40,618 nucleotides of DNA from Thioploca sp. (lineage in GTDB: Bacteria > Pseudomonadota > Gammaproteobacteria > Beggiatoales > Beggiatoaceae), in the NCBI GenBank assembly GCA_030627125.1, contig DAOUSR010000008.1, positions 1 to 40,618 of the forward strand, in the 5' to 3' direction. Below, one piece after another: positions 26,276-35,103 of this stretch. Each line of letters opens with the position of its first letter. The stretch's first letter is position 1. The notes under the pieces were generated by a model. The model had not been told where the DNA came from, did no database searches, and saw only the letters and a program-made list of their open reading frames with translations. A program made the position numbers and the translations under genes.

Positions 26276-27223
26276 TTGGACACTTTTGGTATTTATCATA
26301 TTATTTTTATAATTATATTTGTAAGTACAGCAATTCTTGCTTTTGGATCGCTGTTGAAAATTGGTATATTCTCACAGATTGAAGACAAATACACCAAAGT
26401 ATTATTTGTTTCTTTGTTAGTTGGACTCGCAGGAGCCGTGTTTATTTTTCTGGCTACCATGAGCAATATAATGAACAATCTTTATGTTCTATACCATTTG
26501 GTTTTTATCAGTATATTTATTGGAACTGCTGTAGTTGCTTTAGGAGCTATGTTAAAAGTTGGAATTTTTAACCAAGTTGAAGATAAATATACTAAATTAT
26601 TATCTGGGGCTTTATTGGTTGAATTAGTTGGAGCTGTGGTACAAAGCTATATGGCCATGCCAGGAATTTCCTATAATCAAGCTGAAGAATGGGGATTTGA
26701 ATTACAATATGTGAATTATTTGGATGATTGGAAACAAACTCTGGAAAATCCTCTTGATAGGAAATGTGTAGATGAATATGCAACAACTCATCAACTACCA
26801 ATGAAAGAAAGTGATAAATGTTTTAATAATATGTCAGTAGGTAGTTATATTGCCCAAACGGATGCTGTTGGTGGTACTGGTAGAGGGTTAATGTTTTTAT
26901 CTTTTAATGATAAAAATTTAAGATTAAACGGAATTATGTCGTACAAATTTCCTAAAGATATTGTAGATTCATCTTTTTCCGTATCTGGCAAAAAAAATAA
27001 TAATAAAGAGCGAGTTTTATTATTTTCTCAGAAAAAAAGGTTATATTGCTCTCCTCAAATTGATTCTATTTCTTTAAATAACTGTATAGAAAGAAAAGGT
27101 TATGAATTTGAAATTACTTTCTATAAGGAAAAAATGGACTTTATTGGAGTATTAAGACATCCAAATCTTGCTTTAAATGGCGAAAATATAGTAATAGCTA
27201 ATGCAATCATGTATCCCAGATAG
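26276..27223 (+). CDS. Membrane protein with duplicated two-helix unit, function unknown
   Basis: A 315-residue protein starting at TTG, chosen for the GAGGA at ideal spacing. The first 130 residues are two copies of a unit of two membrane helices joined by a short loop. Copy 1 has AILAFGSLLKIGIFSQIEDK and copy 2 has VVALGAMLKVGIFNQVEDK, each followed by YTK(V/L)L and another helix. The remaining 185 residues are soluble, with a cysteine pair (RKCVDEY, DKCFNNM) and a GGTGRG turn, and look like a mixed alpha/beta or beta domain. I do not recognise the family. The loop between the two helices of each unit is charged and conserved between copies (KxGIFxQ(I/V)EDKYTK), so it may be functional. The gene is on the same strand as the acyltransferase and channels downstream but is separated by about 190 bases. 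Confidence 0.7.
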   Translation: MDTFGIYHIIFIIIFVSTAILAFGSLLKIGIFSQIEDKYTKVLFVSLLVGLAGAVFIFLATMSNIMNNLYVLYHLVFISIFIGTAVVALGAMLKVGIFNQVEDKYTKLLSGALLVELVGAVVQSYMAMPGISYNQAEEWGFELQYVNYLDDWKQTLENPLDRKCVDEYATTHQLPMKESDKCFNNMSVGSYIAQTDAVGGTGRGLMFLSFNDKNLRLNGIMSYKFPKDIVDSSFSVSGKKNNNKERVLLFSQKKRLYCSPQIDSISLNNCIERKGYEFEITFYKEKMDFIGVLRHPNLALNGENIVIANAIMYPR

Positions 27224-27416
27224 TTGGTGAAATTTAAGATTTGTTAGATTTTAAGCTTGATTAATTGATGTTGCCAGACAGATATTAATTTTGATAAATA
27301 AGCTAGTTGGGTTAATATTTATCTTAAATAACTTCTGTCTATTCAATTCATTTAAAGTTTATAATCTTGAGTTAGATGTTTCTGCTCTCTGATACAGGAC
27401 ATCATCCATCCATAAT

Positions 27417-28109
27417 ATGCCTGAAGGTAAATTTACTTTATTAAGTTTTTCTGCAAAGGATAGTCCAATTCTTTATCTTGCCTACCTAAAAATTAAATAT
27501 GATGTCTTTGTCAAGGAATTAGGATGGGCAAAGTTACCACATTCTGCAATAGATAAGATTGCGTATGCAGACCCTTATGACGAAATAGCAGATTTTATCA
27601 TTGCTAGATATGGTAATAAAACTGTTGGAATAACTAGAGTTATAAAAATTCACAGTAATTTTCCTCATAAAGAATTTTTCGAACCTATCTTGCATACAAA
27701 GGTGCTAAAACCTTTCCAAAATAAATTAGCAACTCTTAATGCGGTAGCAATTAAAAAAAAATATCGTAGAATAAAAGTTTGGAATAATTCTAGGCAAGTT
27801 ACTATTGGAGAGCTTATTTTAGTAAAATCGGTTAATCATTTACAAAACCAAGGTGCTAAAATTGTATTTATTACTACTGATCCAAATGGAGCAGGTGGAG
27901 CTTTTTTTAGAAAATTAGGATTTTATACCATTAGTCCCTCATTTTACTATCCTCATTCACCCACTATTCTGGTTAATATGGCTTTAGTAATTAACGATAA
28001 AGAACATTTTGTAAAACTAAATAGTCCTATGTTAGCTAATTGTAAAGCTATGAGTAAAGATGAACGTATTATGGTGCAATATTTAAATAACAGGTCAACG
28101 ACATTATAG
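27417..28109 (+). CDS. GNAT-fold acyltransferase, LuxI/FeeM-like
   Basis: The 230-residue protein fits the GNAT fold of N-acyl-amino-acid or acyl-homoserine-lactone synthases. It has an N-terminal (K/R)xxVFVKELGW segment (about 30-40), an acidic D-P-Y-D-E-I-A-D stretch, and a strand ending V-G-I-T-R-V-I with the conserved arginine. A later helix and strand follow, with IVFITTDPNGAGGAFFRKLGF, where the G-A-G-G region suits acyl-CoA/ACP pantetheine binding. The E-x-S-R motif expected of true homoserine-lactone synthases is not seen at its usual place (LNAVAIKKKYRR instead), so the acyl acceptor may differ. No LuxR-type regulator is in the window. It directly precedes the two PBP-MscS channel genes on the same strand. 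Product identity, and whether it makes a signal molecule, are inference. Confidence 0.6.
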   Translation: MPEGKFTLLSFSAKDSPILYLAYLKIKYDVFVKELGWAKLPHSAIDKIAYADPYDEIADFIIARYGNKTVGITRVIKIHSNFPHKEFFEPILHTKVLKPFQNKLATLNAVAIKKKYRRIKVWNNSRQVTIGELILVKSVNHLQNQGAKIVFITTDPNGAGGAFFRKLGFYTISPSFYYPHSPTILVNMALVINDKEHFVKLNSPMLANCKAMSKDERIMVQYLNNRSTTL

Positions 28110-28257
28110 TTAACCATAATCAAAAAAATATATAACAATAAAATAGTCAGGTAGAATGTCTAATTTATTTATAATAAATGCCTAACTAAATAAGTTTATA
28201 CAGGCTGCACATTAAAGAATTTACAATTTATTTAAAATGTTGGTTTGAGCAACATCT

Positions 28258-31203
28258 ATGAAAGTAAAAGTTTTTCTCGTGGGGATAATTATTTTATCTG
28301 TCATAATTTGGTTGACATATTCATATGTACAAGGAACATACGGAAAATCTATACATGTTGCTTTTGCAGGCCCATTGTCTGGTGATGGAGCTGCTGCTGG
28401 TAAATTAATGAGTCAAGCCATTCAATTATATTTTGATGAAATTAATCAAAAAGGTGGCATAAATGGCCAAAAGATTGTGCTGGATGCTTTTGATGACAAG
28501 AATAGTGCTAAAGTAGCTAAAGAACAAGCCTTTGAAATTATAGAGCAAAATAAAGCAGTAGCCGTTATTGGACATTGGTATAGTTCAGCCTCAATAAGTG
28601 CTGGAACAGTATATAAACAACATAAAATTCCTGCCATTACTCCCGGTTCAGTCAGTCTAGCAGTAACTAAAAATAATGAGTGGTATTTTAGAAATATTTA
28701 TAATGCTACTGCCTCTGGTAAGTTTTTAGCCAACTATGTTAAAAATGTGTTTCGCCAAAATAATGTTACCATCATTCATGAACAAGCTGCTTATGGTTCT
28801 TATTTAGCAGAAATTTTTGAGCAAGAATCACTTAAATTAGGTATGACGGTAAAAAATAATTGGCAATATGATAATAATGATAAGGATTTACTAAATAAAT
28901 TTGCCAAGATTATTGCCGAGTTGGATGTTCGACGCAAAGATGCTGGGGTAATTTTATTAGCAGTACAAGCAACAGAAGGTGTCCAGTTAGTTAAACTAAT
29001 CAAAGATGCTGGTATTCGCAATACAATTATAGGGGCATCTTCTCTATCTGAAAAAACTTTCCGAGATGGATTTGATAAATTTCCAAGTGAAAAAGAATAT
29101 CCAGGTTCTTACATCAACGATATTTATGTAGCAACACCTTTTATATTTGATACTGCCAATGAAAAAGCTCAGCAATTTAAAGAAAATTATCAAACTAAAT
29201 ATAAAGAAGAAGCCGATTGGTCAGCAGCATACGCTTATGATACTGCTATGGTGGTGGTTGAAGCTATTAAAAAAGCTGGAATTGCTGGTAATAAACAGAC
29301 TATTAGCGAAGATCGACAAAAAATTCGAGATACTTTAGCCAGTTTTAATAATGTCTATTCTGGGATCAAAGGTGTTACTGGTTTAAATTATTTTGATAAG
29401 CAGAGAGATTCTCAAAAGCCAGTATCTTTAGGAGTATATAAAAATAAAAGAACAGTTTCGGCATTAACTCAATTACAACCAATACGTAGTCTTAACGAGG
29501 TTACTGATTTAAAACGAGCTCGTAAAGAGGAACGCGTATTGCTTATTGATGATAAATATATGTATAAAACTAATGTTGTTTATACAGGAATAAATTTTCT
29601 CAATATAACTGAAATTGATGTAAAAAACATGCTAGCTACTTTGGAATTTAAATTATGGTTTCGGTTTCAAGGGGATTTTAATCCGGAAGATATAGAGTTC
29701 TCTAATACAATTGAACCAGATAAAATTTCCGAACAATTAAAAACTCCAATTGAAAATAAAATTAAAAATAAGATTACCTATCGAGTTTACCGGATTAAAG
29801 CTAAATTCAAAACCGATTTTATTTCAGATTATTATTTATTTAGACAACATATTTTAGGAATAAGTTTCCGTCATCGTTTTTTGACTCGTAATAATTTAGT
29901 ATATGTTACTGATGTTTTAGGAATGGGATTAACTAACGAAAAAGAATTAATTCAACGTCTAACTAAAAATCAAGTCATAAATCCTATTTCTGGTTGGTTA
30001 ATGACTCGGGCTTGGTTTTTTTCCCAAATTACGAGAGAATTTTCTGGTGGTGATCCAGATCATCTTAATTCTTCAGATGGTTTAATTGAATACTCACGTT
30101 TTAATTCGATAGTTCAAATTAAAATGGGGCAGTTTACCTTACGGGGAACGGTACCCTATGAATTTGCTTATCATTTAGCAATTATCAGTGGACTATTGTT
30201 TTTATTATTAGCAATTATTACTAATAAAAAACAAAAATTTTCCCAAGTAGTTTGGTTTTTTCAAGTTATGTTGGCTTTTATGTTTCTATTATCAGCTGAA
30301 GTTATTATATTTTCAGACTGGTTATCGGAAAGTAACAACATCCACCAAATAGAACTTATCGTAAAAATGTTTGGAATATTATGGTGGGTGATACCAGCAG
30401 CTTTAATTAATGTAGCAGCCGAACGTTTTATTTGGAGTCCTTTAGAAGATAAAGTTGGAGCAATTCCTAATATCATTCGTAATTTTTTTGCAATGGCAGT
30501 TTATATAATGGCTATTACTTGTATAATTGTGTTTGTATATGAACAGAAATTTACTTCGCTATTAGCTACGTCTGGTATGTTAGCGATGATTATAGGATTA
30601 GCAATCCAAGTTAATATTTCTAATGTGTTTTCTGGCATTATTATTAATATGGAACGTCCATTTCGAATTGGTGATTGGATACAAATATCTGGGCTTGAAG
30701 AAGGCGAAGTGGTAGATATTAATTGGCGAGCAACTAGACTTAGAAATAGGGCTGGTTGTACTTTAAGTATTCCAAATAGTATAGCTTCAGAATCAGTAAT
30801 TCTTAATTTTCATTATCCAGATGAGCTGTATTGGTTATGGCCTACGGTATATATCCATCCTCGCCATCATCCGGAAAAGGTAAAACGAATTTTATTAAAT
30901 GCGTTATTATCTTCAGAAAAAGTTTTGCAAAAACCAGCTCCTGTAGTGCTGTTTGTTGGTATTAATGAATGGGCTGCTACTTATTGGATTGCATTTTGTG
31001 CGGATGATTATAGTATTAAATATTTTATTTTGGAAGATGTCTGGAGTAGAGTTTGGGATTATCTGAATGAAGCGAATATTGAGCCAGCAGTTATGAGACA
31101 AGAAGTGCATATTTTTAAAGGTGATAGCAAAATTCCAATTGTAACCGAAATTGATGTGAAATTACCTACTCAAATAAGCAATAGACCTAATATTAAAGGC
31201 TGA
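28258..31203 (+). CDS. Periplasmic-binding domain / beta-sandwich / MscS channel fusion
   Basis: A 981-residue protein. An N-terminal helix (about 3-24) acts as signal or anchor. A complete type I periplasmic-binding domain of the branched-chain amino-acid family follows (about 32-410; IHVAFAGPLSGDGAAAGK, AVAVIGHWYSSASISA, IPAITPGS, DWSAAYAYDTAMVVVEAI). A beta-rich domain at about 435-630 contains VVYTGINF, EFKLWFRFQGDF, RQHILGISFRHR and NLVYVTDVLGM. About five membrane helices (640-790) end in an MscS-type pore and beta domain (TSGMLAMIIGLAIQ, NVFSGIIINMERPFRIGDW, LSIPNSIASESVILNF; about 770-900). It should be a channel whose gate is coupled to solute binding outside. The ligand cannot be read from the sequence; amino acids or small amides are usual for this binding-protein class. 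It is paralogous to the next gene along its whole length but lacks that gene's C-terminal domain. Confidence 0.82.
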   Translation: MKVKVFLVGIIILSVIIWLTYSYVQGTYGKSIHVAFAGPLSGDGAAAGKLMSQAIQLYFDEINQKGGINGQKIVLDAFDDKNSAKVAKEQAFEIIEQNKAVAVIGHWYSSASISAGTVYKQHKIPAITPGSVSLAVTKNNEWYFRNIYNATASGKFLANYVKNVFRQNNVTIIHEQAAYGSYLAEIFEQESLKLGMTVKNNWQYDNNDKDLLNKFAKIIAELDVRRKDAGVILLAVQATEGVQLVKLIKDAGIRNTIIGASSLSEKTFRDGFDKFPSEKEYPGSYINDIYVATPFIFDTANEKAQQFKENYQTKYKEEADWSAAYAYDTAMVVVEAIKKAGIAGNKQTISEDRQKIRDTLASFNNVYSGIKGVTGLNYFDKQRDSQKPVSLGVYKNKRTVSALTQLQPIRSLNEVTDLKRARKEERVLLIDDKYMYKTNVVYTGINFLNITEIDVKNMLATLEFKLWFRFQGDFNPEDIEFSNTIEPDKISEQLKTPIENKIKNKITYRVYRIKAKFKTDFISDYYLFRQHILGISFRHRFLTRNNLVYVTDVLGMGLTNEKELIQRLTKNQVINPISGWLMTRAWFFSQITREFSGGDPDHLNSSDGLIEYSRFNSIVQIKMGQFTLRGTVPYEFAYHLAIISGLLFLLLAIITNKKQKFSQVVWFFQVMLAFMFLLSAEVIIFSDWLSESNNIHQIELIVKMFGILWWVIPAALINVAAERFIWSPLEDKVGAIPNIIRNFFAMAVYIMAITCIIVFVYEQKFTSLLATSGMLAMIIGLAIQVNISNVFSGIIINMERPFRIGDWIQISGLEEGEVVDINWRATRLRNRAGCTLSIPNSIASESVILNFHYPDELYWLWPTVYIHPRHHPEKVKRILLNALLSSEKVLQKPAPVVLFVGINEWAATYWIAFCADDYSIKYFILEDVWSRVWDYLNEANIEPAVMRQEVHIFKGDSKIPIVTEIDVKLPTQISNRPNIKG

Positions 31204-31567
31204 TATTATATATGTGTTGATAATTCAACTAATTAGTTGATGGGGAATGGTTTTAAATAATTTTACCACCTTCCCCACGCTTCTTCTAGGTAAGGAGCAA
31301 ATAATTTCTATTGTAATTATGAGTTAGGGAAGGTTGCAAAGTGATTAAGTATAGTTGATATCAATATCTTGTAGAGTTAGTTGGAATGAAATTTGTGTAC
31401 CAATATTGCTAGTATTAAATTGGGTAGATAAAGCTGCTTATTCCAGAATCATATTGAATGTTATATTAAAAAAATGGGGGATATACTAATGAAAATATAT
31501 ATTTTCATACCATTTAACAGTTCTTTGAAAATTTATCTGTAAATATAAAAAATTAGAGTAAACAAAC
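31204..31567. other. Intergenic region between the two channel paralogues
   Basis: No gene is seen. CAACTAATTAGTTG (31226-31239) is a perfect 14-base palindrome. An imperfect hairpin GGGGAATGGT...ACCTTCCCC (31242-31276) follows and could be a terminator for the upstream gene. A second promoter for the downstream gene is then likely. Confidence 0.4.
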
Positions 31568-34500
31568 ATGAAAGTCAATATTTTTTTAATGGTCACTATT
31601 GTCCTATTTGTGGTTATTTGGTTTTCCAAAGATTATATCAAAGAAGATGGAGACACCATATATATCGCTTTTGCCGGCCCTATGATGGAAGGCGCTGGGA
31701 AAACAATGGCTAATGCAATTAAATTATATATAGATCAAGTAAATGAAAAGAAAATATTACCAGATAATAAAAAATTACAACTGTTAGAATTTGATGATAA
31801 AAATGATTGTAAAGCAAATGGAGCTGCTTACAATGAAGCTCATAGAATAATTGAAGAAAATCAAGCTATTGCGGTTATTGGACATTGGTATAGCAGTTGT
31901 TCTATAACTGGTGGTAAAGTCTATAAAAAATACGGTATTCCAGCTATTACCCCCGGTTCTGTTAGTGTCAAAGTAACTGAAGATAATGAATGGTATTTTA
32001 GAAATATCTATAAAGGTAGTGCTTCTGGTCAATTTTTAGCTCATTATGTTAAACAAGTATTTAAATTTAATCAAGTTACTGTTATTGATGATAATAGTGG
32101 TTATGGTTCTTATCTAGCGAAAATGTTTGAAAACGCTAGTGCAGAATTAGGTATGAAGATTACCACATATAAATTTAAAGAAGATGATGCAAATAAAGAA
32201 CAAGAAATTGAAAATATTGTCGAACAAATAAAACAAAATAAATCTCAAGCTGGAGCAATTTTATTGGCTGTTCAAGCCAAAGATGCGGTAAAGATAGTTA
32301 AGTTAATTAAAGATAATAATATACCAAATGCTATTTTAGGTGGTTCTAGTTTTTCTGAACAAACCTTTCAAGAAGGATTTAATGAATTCCCTCAAGAAAA
32401 GATTAATCAGGGTCATTATACCAATGATATCTATGTTGCAACTCCTTTGATATTTGACACTGCAAATGAGAAAGCCCAAAAGTTTCAAGAACAGTATAAG
32501 GCAAAATATCCGGGTGCCGAAGAAATAGATTGGTCGGCAGCCTATGCTTACGACACTATGATGGTTTTAGTGGAGGCTATCAAACTAGCTGATATAGATG
32601 GTAGTACAGAAACTCTTAAAGCAGATCGAGCTAAAGTACGTGATGCTTTGGCTAGTTTTAATGATGTTAACCAAGCTTTCGAAGGGACTACTGGATTTAA
32701 TTATTTTGATGATAATCGGGATGCTCAAAAACCGGTAGCTATCGGTGTATATAAAAATAAAAATATTGTTTCCGCTCTAACTCAATTTCGGGTAATTCGT
32801 AATTTAAATGAAATTTCTGATTTAGCAGTAGCCAAGAAAAATGAGCGAGTTTTGATGATTGGTGATAAACACATGTATAAAACCAACGTGGTTTACACCG
32901 GTATAAAAATCAACGAGATTAGTGAACCAGATTTTGTAAATTTAACTGTAGTATTGGATTTTAATCTATGGTTTCGTTCGCAAGGCAATTTCAAACCTCA
33001 GCAGATTGAATTTTTGAATGCAGTAGACCCTAAAGAACTTGAAGTCCAATTAAAAAATCCGATTGAAGGGCCAAAAACTAAAGACCAAATTACCTATAGT
33101 GTATATAAAATCAGAGGTAAATTTAAAGTTGATTTTTTGGGAGCTAATTTTGCGTATAAACAACATATTATTGGAATTAGCTTTCATCATAAATATTTAA
33201 CCAGAAATAATTTAATTTACGTTACAGATGTTTTAGGTATGGGTAAAGCCAAGACGGTATTGGAAAAATTACAGCTTGATCAAGTCCTTAGTCCAGCTAG
33301 TGGTTGGAGTCCTGAACAGGTTAGATTCTTTCAGGATGTGGCGAAAAAGTTTTCTTTAGGAGACCCGGAATATCTTAATGTGCAAGGTGGAACTATTGAT
33401 TATTCTAGGTTTAGTGCAAGCATTTTAATTAAAAAGAATGAGTTTACTTTACGTGGTAAATTACCTTATAAATATGCCCAAAATATTATTGTATTAAGTG
33501 GGATTTTTATTATATTGCTTAATATTGCTTCAAAAAAATTTCGCAGTCTGTCTAAGTTAATTTGGTTCTTTCAATCTATTTTAGCATTTTTTTTACTGCT
33601 GTCAGGGGAAGTAGTTCTGGTAAATCTTGGGAATATTGAAACTTACAAGATGGAAGTTATCATTAGGATATTCGATATTCTATGGTGGTTAACTCCAGCT
33701 TTCATGATTAATTTGGCTTCAGAAAACTTTATTTGGACTCCATTGGAAGAAAAATCTGGCCGTTTAATTCCAAATGTGGTACGGATATTTTTAGCTTTCT
33801 TAGTTTATTTCTTTTCATTGGTAGGAATTGTAGCTTTTGTTTACGATCAACAGTTAACCAGTATTTTAGCGACTTCTGGTGTTATTGCTATGATTATTGG
33901 TTTGGCGATTCAGATTAATATTTCTAACATCTTTTCTGGAATAGCGATTAATATAGAACGACCATTTCGAATTGGTGATTGGGTGAGAATTGGTAAATTT
34001 GAAGAAGGGGAAATTATTGATATAACTTGGCGTACCACTAGGATTAAGACTAGGGCTGAGTGTATTTTAAGTATTCCAAACAGTATGGCTTCAGAATCTG
34101 AAATTTTGAATTTCTGTTTTCCGGATGATGTGTATTGGTTGTGGCCTACGGTATATGTGCATCCGATGCACCCACCTAATAGAGTTCGGAAGATATTGTT
34201 AGATGCGTTATTGTCTGCTGATAAAGTGTTGAAAGAGCCAGCTCCAGTGGTTTTATTTACCGGTATTAATGAATGGGCAGCCAGTTATTGGATAGCTTTC
34301 TGTGCTGATAATTATTCTGATAAAAATTTTATTTTAGAGGATGTTTGGACTCGGGTTTGGTTCCATCTGAATCGGGCCGGTATCACTCCGGCGGTTCAGC
34401 GGCAAGAAATTTATATGTTTAAGGGAATTAAGGAAAGAGGTGGCAAGGAAGCTACTAGGCCGATTACTCTGTTGCAAGAAGTTGATATATTTAAGCATTT

Positions 34501-34969
34501 CTCTATGGAAGCGAAGACTTTTCTTAGTGAGAGAATTCAACGTTATCATTTTAGTCAGGGTGATGTTATTGTTAAGCAAGGTGACGAGGGTGATTCTTTG
34601 TTTATTGTGGTGGAGGGTGTGGTTGGAGTTCAGGTGCAAACTGACGATGGTAGGACTAAGGAAGTAGCTCGATTGGGGGCTGGTGATTTCTTTGGTGAGA
34701 TGGCGTTATTGACTGGAGAGAGTCGGACTGCAACGGTGATTGCCTTGGTTGATACTGATGTATTTGAGTTGACGAAATCTGATATTCAGCCTTTAATCGC
34801 AGAGCAACCGGAAGTATCGAAGATGGTTAGTAGGGTTTTGACCCAAAGGCAGATGTTGACTCGTTCTCAAATGCACGTACAGCATAATGTTGAGACGGAA
34901 AGAGAAGCGGTTTATAAGCGGTTCTTGAATAAGATTGAGAATTTCTTTGGATTGAAGGAAGATGATTAG
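31568..34969 (+). CDS. Periplasmic-binding domain / beta-sandwich / MscS channel with cyclic-nucleotide-binding domain
   Basis: A 1133-residue paralogue of the preceding gene with the same order: anchor helix, type I periplasmic-binding domain (about 30-420), beta-sandwich domain (about 440-640; VVYTGIKI, LDFNLWFRSQGNF, KQHIIGISFHHK, NLIYVTDVLGM), about five helices, and an MscS pore/beta domain (LATSGVIAMIIGLAIQ, IFSGIAINIERPFRIGDW, LSIPNSMASESE). It then adds a C-terminal cyclic-nucleotide-binding domain (about 965-1100) whose phosphate-binding cassette is intact: FFGEMALLTGESRTATV with E1044 and R1053, and R followed by T-A as in cAMP-type pockets. MscS-type channels with such a domain (bCNG) are known to be weakly mechanosensitive and gated by cyclic nucleotide. 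Adding an extracellular binding protein and beta-sandwich would give two-sided control. Codons in the last ~600 bases are noticeably less AT-rich, as if that domain was acquired separately. Confidence 0.85.
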   Translation: MKVNIFLMVTIVLFVVIWFSKDYIKEDGDTIYIAFAGPMMEGAGKTMANAIKLYIDQVNEKKILPDNKKLQLLEFDDKNDCKANGAAYNEAHRIIEENQAIAVIGHWYSSCSITGGKVYKKYGIPAITPGSVSVKVTEDNEWYFRNIYKGSASGQFLAHYVKQVFKFNQVTVIDDNSGYGSYLAKMFENASAELGMKITTYKFKEDDANKEQEIENIVEQIKQNKSQAGAILLAVQAKDAVKIVKLIKDNNIPNAILGGSSFSEQTFQEGFNEFPQEKINQGHYTNDIYVATPLIFDTANEKAQKFQEQYKAKYPGAEEIDWSAAYAYDTMMVLVEAIKLADIDGSTETLKADRAKVRDALASFNDVNQAFEGTTGFNYFDDNRDAQKPVAIGVYKNKNIVSALTQFRVIRNLNEISDLAVAKKNERVLMIGDKHMYKTNVVYTGIKINEISEPDFVNLTVVLDFNLWFRSQGNFKPQQIEFLNAVDPKELEVQLKNPIEGPKTKDQITYSVYKIRGKFKVDFLGANFAYKQHIIGISFHHKYLTRNNLIYVTDVLGMGKAKTVLEKLQLDQVLSPASGWSPEQVRFFQDVAKKFSLGDPEYLNVQGGTIDYSRFSASILIKKNEFTLRGKLPYKYAQNIIVLSGIFIILLNIASKKFRSLSKLIWFFQSILAFFLLLSGEVVLVNLGNIETYKMEVIIRIFDILWWLTPAFMINLASENFIWTPLEEKSGRLIPNVVRIFLAFLVYFFSLVGIVAFVYDQQLTSILATSGVIAMIIGLAIQINISNIFSGIAINIERPFRIGDWVRIGKFEEGEIIDITWRTTRIKTRAECILSIPNSMASESEILNFCFPDDVYWLWPTVYVHPMHPPNRVRKILLDALLSADKVLKEPAPVVLFTGINEWAASYWIAFCADNYSDKNFILEDVWTRVWFHLNRAGITPAVQRQEIYMFKGIKERGGKEATRPITLLQEVDIFKHFSMEAKTFLSERIQRYHFSQGDVIVKQGDEGDSLFIVVEGVVGVQVQTDDGRTKEVARLGAGDFFGEMALLTGESRTATVIALVDTDVFELTKSDIQPLIAEQPEVSKMVSRVLTQRQMLTRSQMHVQHNVETEREAVYKRFLNKIENFFGLKEDD

Positions 34970-35006
34970 GTTGGTTATAATAAATTAAATAATTGACAAA
35001 AATTTG

Positions 35007-35094
35007 TAGGGTCGGTGCAATGCAATGAAACCGACCATTTGTATTAATAAGGATATATTGAAACGGTCGGTTTCATGTTGTTACACCGACCCTA
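35007..35094. repeat. Palindromic repeat behind the cyclic-nucleotide channel
   Basis: The 30-base arms 35007-35036 and 35065-35094 are inverted copies (TAGGGTCGGTG... ends, GAAACCGACC inner ends) with a few mismatches. It lies between convergent genes, so it may act as a bidirectional terminator; its style matches a dispersed repeat. Confidence 0.6.
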
Positions 35095-35103
35095 GCTATT
35101 TAA

